Source: Streptomyces sp. LX-29 (GTDB lineage: Bacteria; Actinomycetota; Actinomycetes; Streptomycetales; Streptomycetaceae). Taken from it: 64,000 nt of DNA. The translations under genes were made by a program, and so were the position numbers. The notes under the pieces are model-generated. The model did not search any database. It saw only the letters and a list, made by a program, of their open reading frames with translations, and was not told the DNA's origin. The DNA is taken from contig NZ_CP089746.1 of assembly GCF_029541745.1 (NCBI RefSeq), positions 5,341,559 to 5,405,558 of the forward strand. Reading direction: 5' to 3'. Shown here piece after piece: positions 54,354-62,950 of the stretch; position 1 is the stretch's first letter; each line of letters starts with the position of its first letter.

Positions 54354-55631
54354 TCATCGGTGCTCCCCGGTCCGGTCGGCCGGCTCGGGCCGGTGCTCCG
54401 TCCGCGGGGGCGCCAGCGCCTCGGCGGCCGCCTGCTGGTAGCGCAGCACGGCGGCCTCGGCGGCGCGCAGGTCGCACGGCGCGCTCCACAGCATCCGACG
54501 GGCCACGTCGAACCGCTCCACCAGCAGCGGGTCCTCGGCCATGCCGTGCCGGGCGACCTTCGCCTTGTACGCGTCCAGCCGTCCGCGCAGCTCCGCGCGG
54601 ACGGCGAGCGGCGCCGTGACGGCGGTCAGCGACTCGCGGGCGCGCAGCAGTTCGTCCTCGGCCCGCTGCTCCAGGCTCTCCAGCAGCGGCGAGAGCCGGT
54701 GCCACTGGGAACGCCTGCGGTACTCGGCCGCCGCCGCGAGCTGCTCCTGGAGCGCGGTCGGCGGCCCGCTGACCACCGGGACCTCCGAGGCGGCGATCTT
54801 CGCGAGCACCTCCCCGCGCGCCTGCCGGGCCTCGGCGAGCGTGCGATCCGCCCGGGAGAGCAGATCGCGCAGATGCATCAGCCTCCGCTCCGCGTCCTGC
54901 CGCACGCCCAGCACCGCCTCGATCTCGCGCCGCACGTCCTCCAGGGCGCGGGCCGCCCGGTCGTAGCGCCCGGTGTCGGGACGGCCGCCACCGGGCGCGG
55001 CGGAGCCCGATCCCCTGGTCCAGAAGGCGAGCGGGTCGCGCACCACCTCGGCGCGGAGCGCGGCCAGTTCGGCGGTGATCTCCTCCAGGTCGTCCCCGGC
55101 GGGATGCTCGCCGGGGCGCACCCCCACGGAGTGCGCCAGCGAACGGGTGCGCTGGAGCTCGGCCGACAGCATGTCGATGCGCGCGGGCAGGGCGGACCAC
55201 ACGGCGTCGGCGGCGACGATGACGTCCAGCGCCTCCGCGTACCACCGGTTCATCCGGGCCACCAGCTCCTCGACGCCCACCTGCTCGCTGAGCAGGGCGG
55301 CCCCGGTCAGGGTGGCGCTGCTGGGCAGCGTGATGCCGCTGCCGCGCAGCAGCTCGGTGAGCTCGGCCAGCTCGCCCGCGGTGGGCCAGCGGCGCCGGCC
55401 GCGCACCTCACGGGCGGCGGTCAGGGTGTCCGTATAGGCGTCGAAGTACGTCCACAGGAGCGAGATGGCCTGCTCGGTGATGGACCACCGGTCCTTGGTG
55501 CGGCCGGTGAGCTCGGCGCCCTCCAACAGCCTGCGGCCGGCGTGGTCCTGGAGGGCGAGCAGCGAGGACTCGATGGCCTCGTGCTCGGCGCCGAGCCGCG
55601 CCAGCGCACGGTCCACCTCCTCACGGCTCAT
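54354..55631 (-). CDS. Coiled-coil protein of the PknG locus
   Basis: 425 residues from ATG 55631 (MSREEVDRALARLGAEHEA), which has GGAG 8 bp upstream; ATG 55685 would add 18 residues. Almost entirely helical with heptad-like stretches (for example RRRWPTAGELAELTELL, LEEITAELAALRAEV, LEQRAEDELLRARES). No membrane segment or catalytic motif. It lies between the glnH- and pknG-like genes and is probably a scaffold linking the membrane sensor to the kinase. Confidence 0.75.
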   Translation of the reverse strand: MSREEVDRALARLGAEHEAIESSLLALQDHAGRRLLEGAELTGRTKDRWSITEQAISLLWTYFDAYTDTLTAAREVRGRRRWPTAGELAELTELLRGSGITLPSSATLTGAALLSEQVGVEELVARMNRWYAEALDVIVAADAVWSALPARIDMLSAELQRTRSLAHSVGVRPGEHPAGDDLEEITAELAALRAEVVRDPLAFWTRGSGSAAPGGGRPDTGRYDRAARALEDVRREIEAVLGVRQDAERRLMHLRDLLSRADRTLAEARQARGEVLAKIAASEVPVVSGPPTALQEQLAAAAEYRRRSQWHRLSPLLESLEQRAEDELLRARESLTAVTAPLAVRAELRGRLDAYKAKVARHGMAEDPLLVERFDVARRMLWSAPCDLRAAEAAVLRYQQAAAEALAPPRTEHRPEPADRTGEHR

Positions 55632-55744
55632 GGCCGGCTCCTGGGGCCTCCCCGTGGAGCTGGGAACGGGTCCCGCGACCCCCATCGATCACCTCTCGGT
55701 ATGTCGTCCGCCGTCGGTCCCGGCCCGGTGCCGGGCGCCGGCGC

Positions 55745-56893
55745 TCAGTCCCTGTACTCCGGCCGTGGTGGTGTCGCCCCGTCCTCCCCGAGGTCTTCGG
55801 CGAGCCAGGTGCGGTAGGCCCGCTCCCAGGCTCCGCTGTCGCGGTAGTCATCCAGCACGTCGTTGACCCGGCGTACCAGGTCGGTGTCGTTCTTGTTCAT
55901 CGCCACGCCGTAGTGCTCCACCGTGAAGGGCTTGCCGACCAGGTGGACGGAGGGGTCCTGGGCGGCCTGGCCGGCGGCCAGCGCACTGTCGGTGATCACC
56001 GCGTCCACGGTGCCGAGTTGCAGCCGCACCAGGCAGTCGAGCTGGTTGGGGACCGGCGGGACCTTGATCGCACCCAGCGACTCCGCCCCCGTCTTCGGAT
56101 CGTCCAGCGCCGCCTCGGCGGTGGAGCCCTTGGCCGTGCAGACCCGCTTGCCGCGCAGCGAGTCGTCGTAGCCGGTGATCGACCTGTGCCTGACGGGGGC
56201 GAGCACCTGCTGGCCGGCGGTGAAGTAGGCCGTGGAGAAGGCCACTTCCTTGATCCGGTCGCAGTTCACGGTCATGGTGCGCACCACCACGTCCACCTTG
56301 CCCTCTTTCAGGGCCGGTATGCGCTGGCTGGTGGGGATGGTGCGGTAGATGACCGCGTCCGGGTCGCCGAAGAGGTCCTTGGCGATGGCCCGCACCAGGT
56401 CGATGTCGAAGCCGGTGAGCTCGCCGCTGACCGGGTCCCGGTAGCCCCAGCGGTAGCTGTTCTGGTCGACGCCGGCGATCAGCTTGTTGAGCTTGCGGCC
56501 GTTGACCTCGCGGTTCTTGATGCGCTTGATGGCGTCGCCCGCGTCCCGGGAGGGGCGCAGGCTCGCCTCGGGCCTCTCGCAGTCCGCCGCCGAGGTGTCG
56601 ACCTCCTCCACGGCGCCGTCGGGCAGCCCGGGCGCGGGGTGACCCGCGCGCTCCACGCGGTCGCCGTGCGCCGCGCGCCCGCCCCGCGTCGCGCGCTCTT
56701 CGCCGTCCGCGAGCGCGCCGGGCAGCAGGACGGTGGCCAGTACGGCCAGGGCCGCGGCGGACACGGCCAGCGCGGACCGCGTCGACCGGCCGGCTGTCAC
56801 GCGCCGCGCCGGTCGGCTCCGTCCCGGCTCCGCCGCCCGCGCCGTCTGCGTCGACCGCGACGTCTTCGACCGCATGCCCGTGTCCCCCCTCAT
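55745..56893 (-). CDS. glnH: GlnH-like extracytoplasmic amino-acid-binding protein
   Basis: 382 residues from ATG 56893, overlapping the previous stop as ATGA; ATG 56875 is the alternative. A basic N-terminus and hydrophobic LAVSAAALAVLATVLLPGA form a signal or anchor; there is no lipobox Cys, unlike mycobacterial GlnH. The bacterial extracellular solute-binding protein family 3 fold follows from ~115: IKNREVNGRKLNKLIAGVD, GFDIDLVRAIAKDLFG, TVNCDRIKEVAFST, GYDDSLRGKRVCTAKGST and DAVITDSAL. It should sense Asp/Glu/Gln outside the membrane and signal through the GlnX-like protein rather than import. Confidence 0.88.
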   Translation of the reverse strand: MRGDTGMRSKTSRSTQTARAAEPGRSRPARRVTAGRSTRSALAVSAAALAVLATVLLPGALADGEERATRGGRAAHGDRVERAGHPAPGLPDGAVEEVDTSAADCERPEASLRPSRDAGDAIKRIKNREVNGRKLNKLIAGVDQNSYRWGYRDPVSGELTGFDIDLVRAIAKDLFGDPDAVIYRTIPTSQRIPALKEGKVDVVVRTMTVNCDRIKEVAFSTAYFTAGQQVLAPVRHRSITGYDDSLRGKRVCTAKGSTAEAALDDPKTGAESLGAIKVPPVPNQLDCLVRLQLGTVDAVITDSALAAGQAAQDPSVHLVGKPFTVEHYGVAMNKNDTDLVRRVNDVLDDYRDSGAWERAYRTWLAEDLGEDGATPPRPEYRD

Positions 56894-58344
56894 CGGTACT
56901 CCGACAGCCTGCGTCCGATGCCGAGCACCGCGCCGGCGGCCCCGAGGACGGCCAGCACGGCCGCGCCGACGACAAGGCCGGAGAGGGCGCCGCGCCCGTC
57001 GTCGGCGGCGTCGCGGAACTCGCCGTCCTCGTGGGCGAGAGCCTCGGCCAGCGCGGCGTCGATCCGGTCGAAGGACTCGCGGGTGCTGGCGCCCGCGCCG
57101 ATCACCTGGGCCACCGCGCTGTCGTACTCGCCGTTGTCGTCGGTGGCGCGGGCGGAGCGGTGGCGCTCCTGCCACTGCCGGACCGCGTCCAGCGCGCGGG
57201 CCACCGGTTCGCGGCCCGCGCGGTCGTCCGCCAGCTCGCTGGCGCGCGAGAGCAGACTGCCCCGTTCGGCCAGCCCGACGCTGCTCTCCGAGCCGACCAG
57301 GGCGCGCATCTGGTCGCGGTAGCCGACCTCGTAGGCGTCCTTGCCCTGGTCCGGGCCCTCTTTGGTGACGACCACCGCGCCGCGGGCCACCAGGGTGAGA
57401 TTCTCGTCGCCGCGCGCCTGGAGCGCGGTGATCCGGGCCTCGTTGAGCACCCGCAGGGAACGGGCGCCGTGCTCGTCGGAGTCGTCGAGTCGGGCGCTGG
57501 CCACGCCGTGGCCGACCGCCAGCCACAGCAGCACCACGGTGGTCGAGGCGGTCGCCGCGAGCAGTCCGTGGTTGAGGACGCGGTTGGTCCGCTGGTACAG
57601 GCGGCGCTGGGCCCAGCCGAGGCCGCCGAGGGCGAGGACGCCGGCGCCCAGCGCGGCCCACGGCCACGCCTCGGCGTCCGCGTAGTCCCGGTCGAGGCGG
57701 GCGGACTCGGTCTCGTACAGCGCGCGGGCGGCCGGCAGCAGCTCGGTGGTCATCAGCTCGTTGGCGTACCGCAGATAGGCGCCGCCCAGCGGGAGGCCCT
57801 GGCGGTTGTTGGCGCGCGCCGCCTCGACGATCCCGGTGTAGACCGGCAGCCGCTCGTTCAGCCGGGCTATCTGGCGCTGGGCGGCGGGGGAGCCGCCGGT
57901 GCCGGCCGCCTCGGCGAGCCGCTTGGACGCCGTCGCGATGTCCTCCACATAGCGCCGGCGCACCTTCGACGACTCGTCGCCGCCGGCGAGGAAGCCGCTG
58001 GCGGCGGTGGTGTCGGCGTCGGCCAGCGAGCGGTAGATGTCGGCGGCGTCGGCGCTCAGCGGCTGGCTGCGCTCGACCACGGCGTCGGCGGCGGCCGCCC
58101 GGTCGGAGACCTGCCAGGCCGTCACCGCGCCGAACCCCAGCACCAGGGCGGCGAGCACGGCTCCGATGACGCGCAGCCGACCGGGCTCGGTGACCGCCGC
58201 GGCCCGCAGGCGCTCGACCCCCTCCTGCCACGCGGTCTGCCGCGGCGCGCCGGGCGCCGCGGCAGACGGGGTCGCGGTGGGTGGTGCCGTGCCGGGCGGC
58301 GCCGTGGGCGGCACGGCTCTGCCCGTGGTCGGCGACTGTGACAC
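56890..58344 (-). CDS. glnX: GlnX-like four-helix membrane signalling protein
   Basis: 484 residues from GTG 58344 with GAGGGGGAGGG upstream. A Pro/Thr/Ala N-terminus (~1-45) is followed by four membrane segments: VIGAVLAALVLGFGAVTAW (~59), WPWAALGAGVLALGGLGWA (~220), GLLAATASTTVVLLWLAVG (~252) and LVVGAAVLAVLGAAGAVLG (~458). Two large helical domains lie between segments 1-2 and 3-4 on the outside. This topology and the overlap with the glnH-like gene match mycobacterial GlnX, which carries the GlnH signal to PknG. It is the first gene of the seven-gene operon. Confidence 0.85.
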   Translation of the reverse strand: MSQSPTTGRAVPPTAPPGTAPPTATPSAAAPGAPRQTAWQEGVERLRAAAVTEPGRLRVIGAVLAALVLGFGAVTAWQVSDRAAAADAVVERSQPLSADAADIYRSLADADTTAASGFLAGGDESSKVRRRYVEDIATASKRLAEAAGTGGSPAAQRQIARLNERLPVYTGIVEAARANNRQGLPLGGAYLRYANELMTTELLPAARALYETESARLDRDYADAEAWPWAALGAGVLALGGLGWAQRRLYQRTNRVLNHGLLAATASTTVVLLWLAVGHGVASARLDDSDEHGARSLRVLNEARITALQARGDENLTLVARGAVVVTKEGPDQGKDAYEVGYRDQMRALVGSESSVGLAERGSLLSRASELADDRAGREPVARALDAVRQWQERHRSARATDDNGEYDSAVAQVIGAGASTRESFDRIDAALAEALAHEDGEFRDAADDGRGALSGLVVGAAVLAVLGAAGAVLGIGRRLSEYR

Positions 58345-58570
58345 GAGACCCTCCCCCTCGGTCGCTGGCGCGGTGACCGGGTAACCGCGGGGCGGCGTTC
58401 CGGTCACTCGGCAGCAGTATGGCGTCAGACTCTGACAATCTCACCGGTGTTGACTCGATCTTGTTCGGATCGCGATCTTCACCGGAGCCGCGCCACCACT
58501 GCTGTGAGCCATCACGCGCCCCGGCGGTGTTCGGTTCCGGTGGGGCGCGTGGCTCGGGGGTCGGGCCGGG

Positions 58571-59398
58571 TCAGGCGGCCGTGTCGTAGGTGTAGAAGCG
58601 GGTGTGGTCCCACATGTCGGCCGGGGTGACGTCGTTCCAGGGCCGCATGGGCTCGTCGCGGTCCACCACGTCGGCGGTGCCGCCGGTCGGGAGGTAGGTC
58701 GAGCCGGGGTGGCGCCGCTGCCACTCGGTCCACAGCTTGTCGATGAAGCAGTGGTGCAGCCAGAAGATCGGGTCGTTGGGCGAGACTCCGGTGGCCATCT
58801 GGCCGCCCATCCACACATGGACGCGGTTGTGGAGGTTGACGCCGCGCCAGCCCTCCAGGTGGTTGCGGAAGCCGTTCGAGGCGCTGTTCCAGGGGGCCGT
58901 GTCGTAGGTGCTCATGGCCAGAACGGAGTCCACCTCGGCCCGGGTGGGCAGCGAGGCGGTGCGGGCGCCCATCTCGCGGACGAGGTAGTCGCGGCTGTCG
59001 ACGCTCACGTTGATGGGCCACCGGCCGCCGCTGAAGGCGAACGGCCCGGTGGTCACCTGACCGTCGCGCGGGCGGCCGTTGCCGCCGAGGAAGTCCGCGC
59101 TCCACACCGTGGAGTTGACGGTGCGGTCGGCGGTCCAGTCCCAGTAGGGCAGCGTCACCGAGGAGTCGATCGCCTGGAGCTCCCGCTCGAACTGGAGCAG
59201 GAACTGGCGGTGCCAGGGGAGGAAGGAGGGTGAACGGTGGCCGACGCGGTCGCCGTTGTCGGTGTCGCTCATGATGAAGGAGTTGTGGACGCGGACGAAG
59301 CCGTCGTAGCGCCCGCTGCGCTTGAGCTCCAGCACGGCGTTGACGAAGTTGCGCTTCTCGGTGGCGGTCAGGCTCGCCTGGTTCTTGCGCACTGCCAT
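58571..59398 (-). CDS. melC2: Tyrosinase
   Basis: 275 residues, normal for Streptomyces MelC2. Copper A ligands are in RVHNSF, VGHRSPSFLPWH (three His); copper B ligands in NLHNRVHVWMGG and FWLHHCFIDKLW. It oxidises tyrosine and DOPA to quinones for melanin. It has no signal peptide and is exported as a complex with MelC1, encoded 54 bp upstream. Confidence 0.97.
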   Translation of the reverse strand: MAVRKNQASLTATEKRNFVNAVLELKRSGRYDGFVRVHNSFIMSDTDNGDRVGHRSPSFLPWHRQFLLQFERELQAIDSSVTLPYWDWTADRTVNSTVWSADFLGGNGRPRDGQVTTGPFAFSGGRWPINVSVDSRDYLVREMGARTASLPTRAEVDSVLAMSTYDTAPWNSASNGFRNHLEGWRGVNLHNRVHVWMGGQMATGVSPNDPIFWLHHCFIDKLWTEWQRRHPGSTYLPTGGTADVVDRDEPMRPWNDVTPADMWDHTRFYTYDTAA

Positions 59399-59452
59399 GG
59401 GGGTGGTGTCCTCTCGGGGATGGGGCGGGGTTGTCCGGCGGCAGTGGGCCGG

Positions 59453-59887
59453 TCAGGCGGTCTGGATCGGGACGAGCTCGGCGCCCCGCAGCTTGTCCAC
59501 GGCGGCGCGCGCGACCGCGCGGGGGTCGCGGAACGTCTCGTAGTGGTTGATGACGCTGATCCAGGTGTCGTCGGCGTTCCGCATCAGGTGCAGTTCCTCG
59601 CCGTCGACGTAGACGGAGTAGCCGACCTCGTGGTGGCCGCCACCGTCGTGGCCGCCGTCGCCTCCGGTGGCCCGCCCGGCTATGTGCCGGCCCTGGTAGA
59701 CCTCGACGAACGGCGCGGGCGCGGCGGTGCCGGCGTGTCCGGTGCCGCCCCCGTGGCCCGCCGCGTCGCCGGTGCCGACGCCCTCGGACCGTACGGCGGC
59801 GGTCGCCGCCGTACCGGCCAGCGCGGCCCCGGCGACGGCCATGGTGGTTCCCCTGAGTATCAGGCGACGGGTGGGGTTGGAAGGCAT
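59453..59887 (-). CDS. melC1: Tyrosinase copper chaperone/secretion cofactor
   Basis: 144 residues with a Tat signal (TRRLILRGTTMAVAGAALAG, twin Arg then hydrophobic core, Ala-x-Ala near 30). A His/Gly-rich segment (GHGGGTGHAG, GGDGGHDGGGHH) probably binds copper, and the folded end has SVYVDGEELHLMRN. MelC1 delivers copper to MelC2 and carries it through the Tat pathway. First gene of the melC pair. Confidence 0.96.
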   Translation of the reverse strand: MPSNPTRRLILRGTTMAVAGAALAGTAATAAVRSEGVGTGDAAGHGGGTGHAGTAAPAPFVEVYQGRHIAGRATGGDGGHDGGGHHEVGYSVYVDGEELHLMRNADDTWISVINHYETFRDPRAVARAAVDKLRGAELVPIQTA

Positions 59888-60226
59888 GCGTGATTCCCCC
59901 CTCGGGAATGGGCGATGTGGAGCAGGGAGTCGTCACGCGCGGGGGTCGATGTCCCCATAAGGGCTGTTACGTGCCGTAATCACGTGATCAATTCCTGTGA
60001 AGCCGGATGCTTGCATGATCACGAGGAGGGCGGGGAGGGTCGGATCGAATCCGGACATTGGGTCTATGAAGGGTCAACCAGTGTTCGGGGAGGAATTGCC
60101 CCTCGGTTCGGTCGGGACGGCCTTATGGGCAAGAAACAACCGGAGGAGGGGGTTCCGTCGAAAAGATCTTCGTCGGCGCACCGTTTCCGGTGATGCCTCT
60201 CACAACGTGAACATGACGTGAAGGGC
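59888..60226. other. 339-bp region upstream of melC1
   Basis: No gene seen; a plus-strand frame of ~75 codons here has no family or start support. It holds the melC promoter (reading left) and the end of the sugar operon. The centre (59965-60190) is AT-richer than average. Confidence 0.5.
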
Positions 60227-61201
60227 TCAGCCGTAGTGCGACCGCAGCCGTTCGTAGGCCTCCTCCCGCGCGGCCACCCGGTCCAGGGCGAGCAGGGCCG
60301 CCCCGAGCACCGGTGGGGCGGTGATCAGACGCGGCTCCGCCTTGGGGGCGCGCTCGGCGAGCAGCGCGCGGACGCGGCCGTCGAGGAGCGGATGGCGGGC
60401 GGCCAGCACCCCGCCGCCCAGGATCACCGGCACCACCTCGTCCAGCAGCCCCAGCCGGGCCAGCGCGGTGACCGCCAGCGCGACGACCTCCTCGGCCTGA
60501 CGGACCACGATGGCGCGGGCGACCGCGTCCCCGGCGGTCGCCGTCGCGAAGAGCACCGGGGTCAACTCGTGGCGCCGCCCGTTCTCGATCCGCCCCAGAT
60601 GCAGCGCCTCGATGAGCGCGTACATGCTCGGCAGCCCGAAGTGGTCGGGCAGCGTCCGGGCCAGCGCGGTCGGCTCGCCGCGGCCGTCCTCCGCGCGCGC
60701 CGCCCACCACAGCGCCTCCTCCGCCAGGAACGCCCCGCCGCCCCAGTCGCCGGAGATCCGTCCGACCGCCGGGAAGCGGGCGGTGCGCCCGCCGGGCGCC
60801 AGGCCGGCGCAGTTGGCGCCCGCGCCGCACACCACCGCCACACCGCGCGGTTCGCCGGTGTCGCCGAGCCCCGCTCGCAGCAGCGCGAAGGTGTCGTTCG
60901 CCACCGTGACGGCGCGCCCCCAGCCCCGCCCGGCGACGGCGTCGGTCAGCCGCCGCTCCTCCTCCGGCAGGTCGGCGTTGGCCAGACAGGCGAAGACGTG
61001 CGCCACCTCCGGCGCGGCCCGCGCGGTGGCCTCGGCGACCAGCGGGGCCAGCCGCGCCACCGCGCGCTCCGCGCCGACCAGATGGGGCTGGAAGCCACCG
61101 CCGCGGGCGGCGCCCAGCACGCTGCCGTCGGTGCCGACGAGCACCACGTCGGTCTTGCTGTTGCCCGCGTCGATCGCCAGGACGGCGCTGCTCAGGCCCA
61201 C
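60227..61201 (-). CDS. BadF/BadG-type sugar kinase (probable N-acetylglucosamine kinase)
   Basis: 324 residues from GTG 61201, overlapping the GH4 stop by 10 bp. The ASKHA ATPase motifs are AIDAGNSKTDVVLV (phosphate 1), VTVANDTFALL, VVCGAGANCAGL and GDWGGGAFLAEEAL; the last is typical of N-acetylglucosamine kinases of this family. It phosphorylates a hexosamine or hexose in the cytoplasm. It is the last gene of a sugar operon that has lost its transporter. Confidence 0.8.
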   Translation of the reverse strand: MGLSSAVLAIDAGNSKTDVVLVGTDGSVLGAARGGGFQPHLVGAERAVARLAPLVAEATARAAPEVAHVFACLANADLPEEERRLTDAVAGRGWGRAVTVANDTFALLRAGLGDTGEPRGVAVVCGAGANCAGLAPGGRTARFPAVGRISGDWGGGAFLAEEALWWAARAEDGRGEPTALARTLPDHFGLPSMYALIEALHLGRIENGRRHELTPVLFATATAGDAVARAIVVRQAEEVVALAVTALARLGLLDEVVPVILGGGVLAARHPLLDGRVRALLAERAPKAEPRLITAPPVLGAALLALDRVAAREEAYERLRSHYG

Positions 61202-62454
61202 GCGAGATGCTCCCGGTTGTGTGCGATGAGGTTGTCGGTGAGCCGCTCGGCGTAGGCGTACTGGCCGATCAGCGGATGGGCGAGCAGCGCTGAGAAGACC
61301 CGGCCGCGACCGCCGTGCAGCGCCGCCTCCAGGGCCAGCCCCTCGTACGCGGTGACGTGCGCGACCAGCCCCGCGAAGCGCGGGTCCAGCGGGGGCTGCG
61401 GCAGCGGCCGCGCGCCGCCCGCGCCCACCGTGGCCGGGACCTCGATCACCGCGTCGGGGGGCAGGAAGGGCAGCGTGCCGCCGTTGACGGCGTTCACCAC
61501 CTGCACGTCGCCGGTGTCCCGCAGCAGCGAGGCGGTGAGCGCCACCGCCGCCTCGGAGTAGAAGGCACCACCGCGCTTCCCCAGCAGCTCGGGCTTCTCG
61601 TCCAGCGTCGGGTCCGCGTACGCCGCCAGCAGCTCACGCTCGATCGCGGCGACCTGCCGAGCCCGGGAGGGCCCGGTGCGCAGCTCCCGTACGACCTCGT
61701 CGTGCTGGTAGTAGTAGCGCAGGTAGTAGGAGGGGACGACGCCGAGTCGGTCCACCAGCTCGCGCGGCATCCGCAGGTCAGCCGCGATCGCCTCGCCGTG
61801 CTCGGCCAGCAGCCCGGGCAGCACGTCCGGCCCTTGCGGGCCGCCGAGCCGCACCGCCCGCTCCCAGGTGAGGTGGTTGAGCCCCACGTGGTCCAGGCTG
61901 ACCTCCCCCGGGGCGACGCCCAGCAGAGCGGCGAACCTGCGCTGGAAGCCGATCGCCACGTTGCACAGCCCGACGGCTCGGTGCCCCGCCATCAGCAGGG
62001 CGCGGGTGACGATCCCCACGGGGTTGGTGAAGTCCACGATCCACGCGTCCGGGGTGCGGCGGCGCACCCGCTCGGCGATGTCGAGCACCACCGGGACGGT
62101 GCGCAGCGCCTTGGCCAGGCCGCCGGCGCCGGTGGTCTCCTGGCCCACGCAGCCGCACTCCAGCGGCCAGGTCTCGTCCTGGTCGCGCGCCGCCTGCCCG
62201 CCGACGCGCAGTTGGAGCAGGACCGCGTCGGCACCGTCCACGCCCGCGTCCAGGTCGCCGGTCCAGCCGATCCGCCCCGGGTGCCCCTGCCGGGCGAACA
62301 TCCGCCGAGCGAGGGCGCCGATGAGCTCCAGCCGCTCGGCGGCCGGGTCGATGAGGACGAGCTCCTCCAGGGGCAGGACGTCGCGTAGCCGCGCGAATCC
62401 GTCGACCAGTTCGGGGGTGTAGGTGGAGGCTCCTCCCACCACTGCGAGCTTCAA
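61192..62454 (-). CDS. GH4 family 6-phospho-beta-glucosidase
   Basis: 420 residues from TTG 62454, 7 bp after AGGAG and overlapping the permease remnant's TGA. The N-terminal Rossmann fold (KLAVVGGASTYTPELVDG) binds NAD. The catalytic residues are in GLCNVAIG (Cys-Asn metal contact), DHVGLNHLTW (metal His) and DFTNPVGIVT. GH4 enzymes cleave phospho-glycosides by an oxidation-elimination route needing NAD and Mn. It normally follows sugar ABC transporter genes; here only a permease end remains. Confidence 0.9.
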   Translation of the reverse strand: MKLAVVGGASTYTPELVDGFARLRDVLPLEELVLIDPAAERLELIGALARRMFARQGHPGRIGWTGDLDAGVDGADAVLLQLRVGGQAARDQDETWPLECGCVGQETTGAGGLAKALRTVPVVLDIAERVRRRTPDAWIVDFTNPVGIVTRALLMAGHRAVGLCNVAIGFQRRFAALLGVAPGEVSLDHVGLNHLTWERAVRLGGPQGPDVLPGLLAEHGEAIAADLRMPRELVDRLGVVPSYYLRYYYQHDEVVRELRTGPSRARQVAAIERELLAAYADPTLDEKPELLGKRGGAFYSEAAVALTASLLRDTGDVQVVNAVNGGTLPFLPPDAVIEVPATVGAGGARPLPQPPLDPRFAGLVAHVTAYEGLALEAALHGGRGRVFSALLAHPLIGQYAYAERLTDNLIAHNREHLAWA

Positions 62455-62535
62455 CCCTTGACTCCTGTCCGTGTCAGGCCTTCGACGAAGGCTTTCTGAG
62501 CGAAGAAGAAGACGGCGATGACGGGGCCGACCGGG
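62451..62535 (-). pseudogene. C-terminal remnant of a sugar ABC transporter permease
   Basis: On the minus strand the last ~28 codons before the GH4 start read ...GPVIAVFFFAQKAFVEGL, then TRTGVKG and TGA. This is the conserved C-terminus of MalG-type carbohydrate permeases (FAQ.FxEGLTxGxVKG). Upstream of about 62535 the frame passes into unrelated GC-rich repetitive DNA. The remaining ~250 residues, the other permease and the binding protein are absent before the ROK gene at 62951. Confidence 0.75.
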
Positions 62536-62950
62536 CACGGGCCACAGGGCTCTGACCGGGCGGCGGCTCGGGGCGCGTTCGGGGGGCCCGGGCCGCGCCG
62601 CCGGGCGGGGCCGGGGCGGGGGGGCGAGCCGGGACGGACGGCTTACGCGGGGCGGGCGGTCGTGCGGATGGCTTGCGCGGGGCGAACGGGGCTTGGGGAC
62701 GGCTTACGCGGGGCGGACGGTCGTGCGGGCCGGTGCCTCCATCGCACGGCCGGGGGTGGTGGCTCAGCGGGGCCGATGTCGCCGGGGCGGGGCAGAGGCG
62801 GGGCGGCAGCGGGCCGGGGCGTGTGTCGCTCGGAGGGGTCGGAAGGCGGGCCGGAAGGCGGTCGGTGGGCGGGTCGGAAGGCGGTCGGTGGGCGGGTCGG
62901 AAGGCGGGCGGTGGGTGGTCGGGCGGTCGGTGGGCGAGGGCCGGGCGCGC
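62536..62950. repeat. 415-bp GC-rich repetitive region at a deletion junction
   Basis: No gene is credible. GGCTTACGCGGGGCG with CGGTCGTGCGG recurs 61 bp apart (62640 and 62701). A 23-bp unit, GGGTCGGAAGGCGG then TCGGTGGGC, is tandem at 62871 and 62894 with diverged copies on both sides. Strand asymmetry is extreme (mostly G on the plus strand). It occupies the place where transporter genes would be expected. Confidence 0.7.

Noticed and set aside
62536..62950. Coding gene in the G-rich repeat region (plus-strand frames)
   Set aside because: Products are short-period Gly/Arg/Trp repeats, with no start site or family; the DNA is tandemly repetitive.
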